The notes beneath the pieces are model-generated. The model was not told the origin of the DNA. It did no database searches and was given only the letters and a program-made list of their open reading frames with translations. 64,000 nucleotides of DNA from Cellulomonas sp. S1-8 (GTDB lineage Bacteria; Actinomycetota; Actinomycetes; Actinomycetales; Cellulomonadaceae). This document shows positions 59,383 through 64,000 of the stretch, in pieces. The translations under genes and the position numbers were made by a program. The stretch covers positions 2,046,001 through 2,110,000 of the forward strand of contig NZ_CP110806.1 in NCBI RefSeq assembly GCF_026184235.1, read 5' to 3'. Numbering within the stretch: the first letter of the stretch is position 1; the number at the start of each line of letters is the position of its first letter.

Positions 59383-59913
59383 ATGACGCACGAGACCGAC
59401 CCCCGGATCGACCTCGCCCTGGTGCACTCGTACCTGAACGACCACATCACGGGGGCCAGCGCCGTCTCGGCCCGCGTGATGCGCATGAGCCGCAACCCCG
59501 ACGCGGGCGACGACGCGGCGGCGCTCGCCCAGCTGGCCCGGGAGCTGCGCGAGGAGCGGGACGTGCACGAGTCCACCGCCCGCGACCTGGGGCTCGCCCT
59601 GTCGCGGTGGAAGCACGTCGCCGCGAAGGTCGCGGAGCGCGTCGCGCGGCTCAAGCCGAACGGCCGGGTGCTCGGGCACTCGCCCCTGTCGCTGGTGCTC
59701 GAGCTCGAGATCGTGCGCTCGGGCCTCGAGGGCAAGCGCCTGGGCTGGACGACGCTGCGGGAGCATGCCGACGCGCTCGACCTCGACCCGGGACGTCTCG
59801 ACGCACTGATCGCCCGCTCGCGCGCGCAGGCGGATCTCGTCGAGGAGATGTCCGCACGTGCGCGCCCGCGGGCGTTCGGGTCGCCTGACGCGCACCGTCC
59901 CACCGCGGCCTGA
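59383..59913 (+). CDS. Hypothetical helical protein
   Basis: A 176-residue, all-helical, charged protein (DLALVHSYLNDHITGASAVS, LARELREERDVHESTARDLG, WTTLREHADALDLDPGRLDAL). AGGAGG is five bases before the ATG, and third-codon GC is high, so the gene is real. No family recognised; residues 1-120 suggest a helical bundle. It follows the glycosyltransferase by 70 bases and may be cotranscribed. Confidence 0.75.
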   Translation: MTHETDPRIDLALVHSYLNDHITGASAVSARVMRMSRNPDAGDDAAALAQLARELREERDVHESTARDLGLALSRWKHVAAKVAERVARLKPNGRVLGHSPLSLVLELEIVRSGLEGKRLGWTTLREHADALDLDPGRLDALIARSRAQADLVEEMSARARPRAFGSPDAHRPTAA

Positions 59914-59961
59914 GGCTGCCCCCGGGGCAGCGGCCTAGGCTGCGCTGCGGAGGTGGTGACG

Positions 59962-60231
59962 ATGGACGCGCTGCAGGACTGGACGGGACAGGTCGCACCG
60001 GCGCTGGGTGTCGACCCGGGGCTGCTCGCCGCGACGGCGGACGACGTGCTCGACATGGTGCGGGAGGTGGCGCACGGCGTGGCACGGCCGGCGGCCCCGC
60101 TGACCGCCTACCTCGTGGGCCTGGCCGCGGGTCGCGCGGCGGCGGGCGGCGGCGACCCGGAGGTCGCCGTGCGTGACGCCCTCGCGCAGGTCGAGGCGCT
60201 GCTCAGGGAGCGCGGTCCGGGGGCGGGCTGA
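59962..60231 (+). CDS. DUF6457 domain protein
   Basis: An 89-residue helical protein; TAYLVGLAAGRAAAGGG and VRDALAQVEALL match the small DUF6457 family found beside molybdopterin genes in actinobacteria. GGAGG is eight bases before the ATG at 59962. Its 3' end overlaps the mobA 3' end by 29 bases, convergent. Confidence 0.78.
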   Translation: MDALQDWTGQVAPALGVDPGLLAATADDVLDMVREVAHGVARPAAPLTAYLVGLAAGRAAAGGGDPEVAVRDALAQVEALLRERGPGAG

Positions 60232-60856
60232 CCGCCGCGGCGTGCCGGCGCGCCGTCGCCAGGTCGTCGGCGTCGTCCACGTCGAGCGCGGTGCGCGCCG
60301 CCACCTCGACGAGCCGCGTCGTGAGCCCCGTCGTCAGGTCCCGCGCCCGGCGCCCGTGCGGGGAGTCGGACAGGCGGGCGCGGACCGCGTCGACCCGGTA
60401 GGCCGCGAGCAGCGGCTGGGGGCGGCCGTCGGGACCGGCGGCGAGCGTGGCGTCGATGTCGGGGTCCGCGTGCAGGGCGTCCCGCAGCGGTCCGACGGCG
60501 CGTCCCGCGAACGGCTGGTCGCCGGCCAGCACGACGACGACCTGCGCGGACGGGTGGTCGGCGAGGCCGGCCGCGAGCCCGGCCGCGACCCCGGCGAACG
60601 GCCCGCCGCCCGGCGGGTCCTCACGCGTCCACCGCACGTCGCGCCCCGCGTCCTGCGGTGCGCCGACGACGACCACCGGAAGCGGCCCGACCTCGTCCAG
60701 CAGGCGTCGCAGCACGCTGCGCCCGCCGACGTCGAGGGCGGTCTTGTCCACCCCGCCGAGCCGGCGCGCCGTGCCGCCGGTCAGCACGACCACGAGCGCG
60801 GGTGCCGGTGCCGCCCCGTCGTGCGCGGCGCCGGACGCGGACCCGGTCGTCGTCAT
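60203..60856 (-). CDS. mobA: Molybdenum cofactor guanylyltransferase
   Basis: A 217-residue enzyme attaching GMP to molybdopterin. VVVLTGGTARRLGGVDKTALDVGG is the nucleotide-binding loop and VVVLAGDQPF the metal-binding Asp segment. ATGA overlap with modC. It closes the modABC-mobA run. Confidence 0.9.
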   Translation of the reverse strand: MTTTGSASGAAHDGAAPAPALVVVLTGGTARRLGGVDKTALDVGGRSVLRRLLDEVGPLPVVVVGAPQDAGRDVRWTREDPPGGGPFAGVAAGLAAGLADHPSAQVVVVLAGDQPFAGRAVGPLRDALHADPDIDATLAAGPDGRPQPLLAAYRVDAVRARLSDSPHGRRARDLTTGLTTRLVEVAARTALDVDDADDLATARRHAAAVSPPPDRAP

Positions 60857-61572
60857 GCCGCCCCCGCCGCGGCGCGGGCGACGTAGGGCGACCCGGGAGC
60901 GGCGGCGACGTCCGCCGGGGCGCCGCGCTGGACCTCGTGACCCTCCTCGAGCACGAGCAGCTGGTCGGCCAGGTCCACCGCGTCGCGCAGGTCGTGCGTC
61001 ACGACGATCGCCGGCACCCCCGTCGCCACGACACGGCGCACGACGTCCCGCACGCGCCCCCGCGTGGCGGCGTCGAGCGCGGCGAACGGCTCGTCGAGCA
61101 GCAGCGCGCGCGGCACCGCCGCGACGGCCCGGGCCACCGCGACGCGTTGCGCCTGCCCGCCGGACAAGCGGTCGCCCCGGGTGCGGCCGTGCGCCTCCAG
61201 ACCGACCTCGACGAGCAGGGCGTCGGCCGTGGCACGGGCGTGCGCGGCGCGGACGCCCTGGGCGCGCGGGCCGAAGGCCACGTTCTCGCGCGCGGAGAGG
61301 TGGCCGAACAGCAGTCCGTCCTGCAGGGCGACGCCCAGGCGACGGTCCCGCGGCGGCAGGTGCCACCCGGTGGCGGCGTCCGCGAGGACGTCGTCGCCGA
61401 GCCGCACGTGCCCGCCGGTCAGAGGGACGAGCCCGGCGACGGCCTCGAGGAGCGTGGACTTGCCGCTGCCGTTGGGCCCCATCACGGCCAGCACGGTCCC
61501 CGGGGGCACCCGCACCGCGACGTCGAGGCGGAACGCCCCGCGGTCGACCCGGACCCGGACGTCGAGCGTCAT
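60853..61572 (-). CDS. modC: Molybdate ABC transporter ATP-binding protein
   Basis: A 239-residue ATPase. Walker A GPNGSGKSTLLEAVAG, signature LSGGQAQRVAVARAVA, Walker B LLLDEPFAALD, H-loop VTHDLRDAV. It lacks the C-terminal TOBE (molbindin) domain of E. coli ModC; a stand-alone HTH-TOBE protein is encoded nearby instead. ATGA overlap with modB. Confidence 0.9.
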   Translation of the reverse strand: MTLDVRVRVDRGAFRLDVAVRVPPGTVLAVMGPNGSGKSTLLEAVAGLVPLTGGHVRLGDDVLADAATGWHLPPRDRRLGVALQDGLLFGHLSARENVAFGPRAQGVRAAHARATADALLVEVGLEAHGRTRGDRLSGGQAQRVAVARAVAAVPRALLLDEPFAALDAATRGRVRDVVRRVVATGVPAIVVTHDLRDAVDLADQLLVLEEGHEVQRGAPADVAAAPGSPYVARAAAGAA

Positions 61573-62465
61573 GACGCCCTCCGTGCGGCCCGTGCGGTCC
61601 GGGCGGTGGGCGCACCGGGCAGGCCGCCGACCCAGCGACCGCGCAGCGCGACGAGCACCGCGACCGACAGCACGAGCAGCAGCACCGACATCGCCACGGC
61701 CTGCTCCGGGGCGGAGTCCATCGCCAGGTACACCGCCAGGGGCATCGTGCGGGTCGTGCCGGGGAAGTTGCCGGCGAACGTCACGGTCGCGCCGAACTCG
61801 CCGAGCGCCCGCGTGAAGCACAGTGCTGCCCCCGCCGCGACGCCGGGGGCGACGGCCGGCAGCGTGACGCGGCGCAGGACGTACCCGGGCGACGCCCCGA
61901 GGGTCTGGGCGGCCAGCGCCCGGCGGCGGTCGGCCCCGCGCAGCGCGCCCTCGACGGACAGCACCAGGAAGGGCAGCGACACGAAGACCTGCGCGAGGAC
62001 GACGGCGACCGACGTGAACGGCACGGTCACCCCGAACCAGGCGTCGAGGGTGCCGCCGAGCAGGCCGCGGCGCCCGAGCAGGAGCAGCAGCGCGACACCG
62101 CCGACGACGGGCGGCAGGACCAGCGGGACCGTGACCAGCGAGCGGAGCAGCCACGTGCCGGGCAGGTCGTCGCGCGCGAGCAGCCACGCCAGCGGGACGC
62201 CCACGACGAGGCCGACGAGGGTCGCGCAGGTGGCGGTCAGGAGCGAGAGGCGCAGCGCCTGCAGCACCGCGGGGTCGGCGAGGAGCGCGGGGAGCGCCTG
62301 CCAGGGTGTCGCGAGCAGCAGCGCGATCAGCGGGAGCACCAGCACCGCGACGCCGAGGGTCGCCAGGGCGACCAGGACGACGGTGCCCGGTGCCGCGCGG
62401 GGCCGGTGCCGGTGGCGCGGGCCCTGTGGCCCCGCCATCGCGGCGCCGTCGACGGGGGCGCTCAC
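61569..62465 (-). CDS. modB: Molybdate ABC transporter permease
   Basis: A 298-residue permease with six hydrophobic helices and the EAA-type loop RALAAQTLGASPGYVLRRVTLP. An Arg-rich N-terminal tail precedes the first helix. GTG start overlaps the modA stop (GTGA). Arrangement modA-modB-modC identifies the substrate. Confidence 0.9.
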   Translation of the reverse strand: MSAPVDGAAMAGPQGPRHRHRPRAAPGTVVLVALATLGVAVLVLPLIALLLATPWQALPALLADPAVLQALRLSLLTATCATLVGLVVGVPLAWLLARDDLPGTWLLRSLVTVPLVLPPVVGGVALLLLLGRRGLLGGTLDAWFGVTVPFTSVAVVLAQVFVSLPFLVLSVEGALRGADRRRALAAQTLGASPGYVLRRVTLPAVAPGVAAGAALCFTRALGEFGATVTFAGNFPGTTRTMPLAVYLAMDSAPEQAVAMSVLLLVLSVAVLVALRGRWVGGLPGAPTARTARAARRAS

Positions 62466-63283
62466 GGTGCGCCGAACCCGGCGTCGGCGAACGCCTGCCG
62501 GCCGACGGGGCCGCGCAGCAGCGCGACGAACGCTGCGGCCGCGTCGGGGTGCGCGGCGCCGGGCAGCGCGAGGGCCGGGTGGTCGGTCGTGGCGCGGGCG
62601 TCGTCGGGCAGGTCGAGCCCCTCGACGGCGTCGCCCGCACCGATCACGTCGGTGCGGTAGACGAGGCCGACGTCGACCTCGTCGAGCGTCAGGCGCGTCA
62701 GGACGGCCCGCACGTCCTGCTCGAGCGTGTCCGGGGTCGCGACGACGCCCGCCTGCTCGAGCACCTGCGCCGCGAGGACGCCGCACGGCACGTCGGGCGC
62801 GCACAGGGCGACCGTCAGGTCCGGGTCGGCGAGCGCGTCGAGCGACGTCACGCCGCCGGGGTTGCCCGCCGGCACGGCGAGCTGCAGCCGGTTGGTCGCG
62901 ACGACGACCGGCGCACCGCCGACCGCGTCGGTCACGGTCGTCATGGTCGCGTCGCTCGCGGTGATCAGGACGTCCGCGGGGGCCCCGGCGACGACCTGAC
63001 CGGCGAGGGTCGAGCTCGCCGCGAACCCGGTCTGCACCGTCAGGCCGGGGTGCTCCGCCTCGAACGTCCCGACGAGGTCGGTGACGACGTCCGTGAGGGA
63101 GGCGGCGGCCAGGACGACGAGGGTGCCGGTGAGGGCGCCGGGGGAGTCGGTGCTGCGTCGACCCTCCGACGCCGGCGGGACGGCCGGGGCGGCCGGCACG
63201 CAGCCGACCAGCGCGAGCAGGGCCGACGCGAGTGCGGCCGTCACGGGCACGACGAGGGGCAGCCGGCGGGCGCGCCGCGTCAC
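62462..63283 (-). CDS. modA: Molybdate-binding lipoprotein
   Basis: A 273-residue substrate-binding protein. Lipobox LALVGC (Cys near residue 28) is followed by a Ser/Pro spacer, then LVVLAAASLTDVVTDLVGTFE and VQTGFAASSTLAGQVVAGAPADVLI, the ModA oxyanion-binding runs. GTG start overlaps the stop of the HTH-TOBE gene (GTGA). Confidence 0.9.
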   Translation of the reverse strand: MTRRARRLPLVVPVTAALASALLALVGCVPAAPAVPPASEGRRSTDSPGALTGTLVVLAAASLTDVVTDLVGTFEAEHPGLTVQTGFAASSTLAGQVVAGAPADVLITASDATMTTVTDAVGGAPVVVATNRLQLAVPAGNPGGVTSLDALADPDLTVALCAPDVPCGVLAAQVLEQAGVVATPDTLEQDVRAVLTRLTLDEVDVGLVYRTDVIGAGDAVEGLDLPDDARATTDHPALALPGAAHPDAAAAFVALLRGPVGRQAFADAGFGAP

Positions 63284-63678
63284 GGACGCTCCACGTGCTC
63301 GACGGCCACGTCGGTCGCCTTCACGGAGGCCACGGCCACGACGCCCGGCTCCAGGCCGAGCTCGTCCGCGGCCTCCCGGCTGATGAGCGAGACGACGCGG
63401 TACGGGCCGGCCTGGATCTCGACCTGCGCCATGACGGTGTCGCGCACGACGCGCGTGACGATGCCGCGCAGCCGGTTGCGCGTCGAGCGGTGGCCGCTGC
63501 CGGGCTCCGGGCCCGTGCCGAGCCCCTGCGCGAGCTGGGCGAGCGCGACGCCGTCGACCTCGTGGGCGCCCGACGCGGCACGCGTCGAGGCGAGCCTCCC
63601 GGAGTCGATCCAGCGGCGCACGGTGTCGTCGCTGACGCCCAGGAGCGTCGCGGCCTCGGCCACGCGGTAGGTCGGCAC
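63280..63678 (-). CDS. HTH-TOBE molybdate-sensing regulator (ModE-like)
   Basis: A 132-residue protein joining a MerR-type helix-turn-helix (YRVAEAATLLGVSDDTVRRWIDSGRL, residues 4-30) to a TOBE/molbindin domain (about 65-130; RGIVTRVVRDTVMAQVEIQAG, VVAVASVKATDVAVE). It probably senses molybdate and controls modABC. Start GTG is six bases after TATCCT (63685-63690): leaderless. First gene of the mod operon; divergent from moaE. Confidence 0.85.
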   Translation of the reverse strand: MPTYRVAEAATLLGVSDDTVRRWIDSGRLASTRAASGAHEVDGVALAQLAQGLGTGPEPGSGHRSTRNRLRGIVTRVVRDTVMAQVEIQAGPYRVVSLISREAADELGLEPGVVAVASVKATDVAVEHVERP

Positions 63679-63789
63679 GACGCCAGGATAGGCCCCGGCG
63701 CCGCACCTGCGGTGGCGAACCGGGATCGCGACCGCAGATGCGGGGGAGGCGTCGGTGTCCGCTCGGCAGCGGCGACCTAGGCTGGGGTC

Positions 63790-64000
63790 GTGACCACCGA
63801 CGACTCGCGCCTGCGCGCACCGGCACGACGGGTCGTGCTCGCCCGGGTGACCACCGACCCCGTCGACGTCGACGCGCTCGCCCGGGCGGTCGGCGACGAC
63901 GCCGCGGGCGCCGTCGTGACCTTCGCGGGCGTCGTGCGCGACCACGACCACGGCCGGGGCGTCACGGGGCTGGAGTACGTCGCCCACCCCGACGCGCAGG
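63790..64000 (+). CDS. moaE: Molybdopterin synthase catalytic subunit MoaE, N-terminal part
   Basis: 70 codons run off the right edge. VVTFAGVVRDHDHGRGVTGLEYVAHPDA is the MoaE core run; MoaE transfers sulfur from MoaD to make molybdopterin. GTG at 63790 follows TAGGCT (63778-63783) by six bases: leaderless. Confidence 0.85.
   Translation, partial: MTTDDSRLRAPARRVVLARVTTDPVDVDALARAVGDDAAGAVVTFAGVVRDHDHGRGVTGLEYVAHPDAQ

Overview
The window is GC-rich actinobacterial chromosome, densely packed on both strands, with GTG starts, 4-base ATGA/GTGA gene overlaps and many start codons that sit 6-8 bases after a TANNNT box (leaderless promoters). Gene content (SepH, DUF4193, DUF3093, DUF3710, DUF3159, DUF3000, GuaB1), a secreted pectate lyase with a CBM13 lectin domain, pyruvate formate-lyase and a D-aspartate-ligase-like gene fit the Micrococcales, most likely Cellulomonas or a close relative. 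No rRNA, tRNA, CRISPR array, prophage or transposase was recognised.

Layout. 1-5640: partial sepH, TRIC-family channel, inositol-phosphatase-family enzyme, then the conserved actinobacterial block DUF4193, DUF3093, dut, DUF3710, OB-fold protein, DUF3159. 5573-10281: two RCK (TrkA) potassium regulators divergent from a KimA-like potassium transporter, then a TrmA/RlmD-type RNA methyltransferase. 10349-12350: secreted pectate lyase and a 58-residue protein. 12449-16629: aconitase, and an XRE regulator divergent from a four-helix membrane protein. 16673-20255: LacI regulator divergent from two Gfo/Idh/MocA dehydrogenases, with a doubled perfect palindrome between them. 20320-24540: DUF1801 protein and a guaB1 / glutamine amidotransferase / Nudix / phosphotransferase operon. 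24631-30544: DUF4126, dxs, pflB and pflA. 30545-31937: a DUF559 nuclease-like gene bracketed by six copies of a 15-base repeat. 31938-38014: fadAB, ribonuclease D, a LuxR-type regulator and DUF3000. 38192-41633: gnd, a D-aspartate-ligase-like ATP-grasp enzyme and an Asp/Glu racemase. 41651-49288: a stress-like protein, a pyrimidine reductase and the assimilatory sulfate operon (sirA, zinc ribbon, cysH, cysD, cysN, cysG), headed by a cysteine-rich leader ORF. 49477-57968: zapE, treX-treY-treZ, transglutaminase. 58137-64000: glycosyltransferase-GtrA fusion, small proteins, and a molybdate/molybdopterin block (HTH-TOBE, modABC, mobA, start of moaE).

How the genes work together. Sulfate is activated (CysDN), reduced to sulfite (CysH) and sulfide (SirA, with siroheme made by the CysG-like enzyme); the leader ORF probably tunes the operon to cysteine supply. 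TreX-TreY-TreZ turns glycogen into trehalose. PflB/PflA supplies fermentative acetyl-CoA and formate under a CRP/FNR-like palindrome. FadAB is a beta-oxidation pair preceded by a TetR-like palindrome. The ATP-grasp/racemase pair plausibly makes and attaches the D-amino acid of the A4-type peptidoglycan cross-bridge that is typical of cellulomonads. The ModABC/MobA/MoaE block feeds molybdenum cofactor synthesis.

The observations most worth following up are the polycysteine leader before sirA, the D-aspartate-ligase/racemase pair, the DUF559 gene with its repeat family, and the LacI/Gfo-Idh intergenic double operator.
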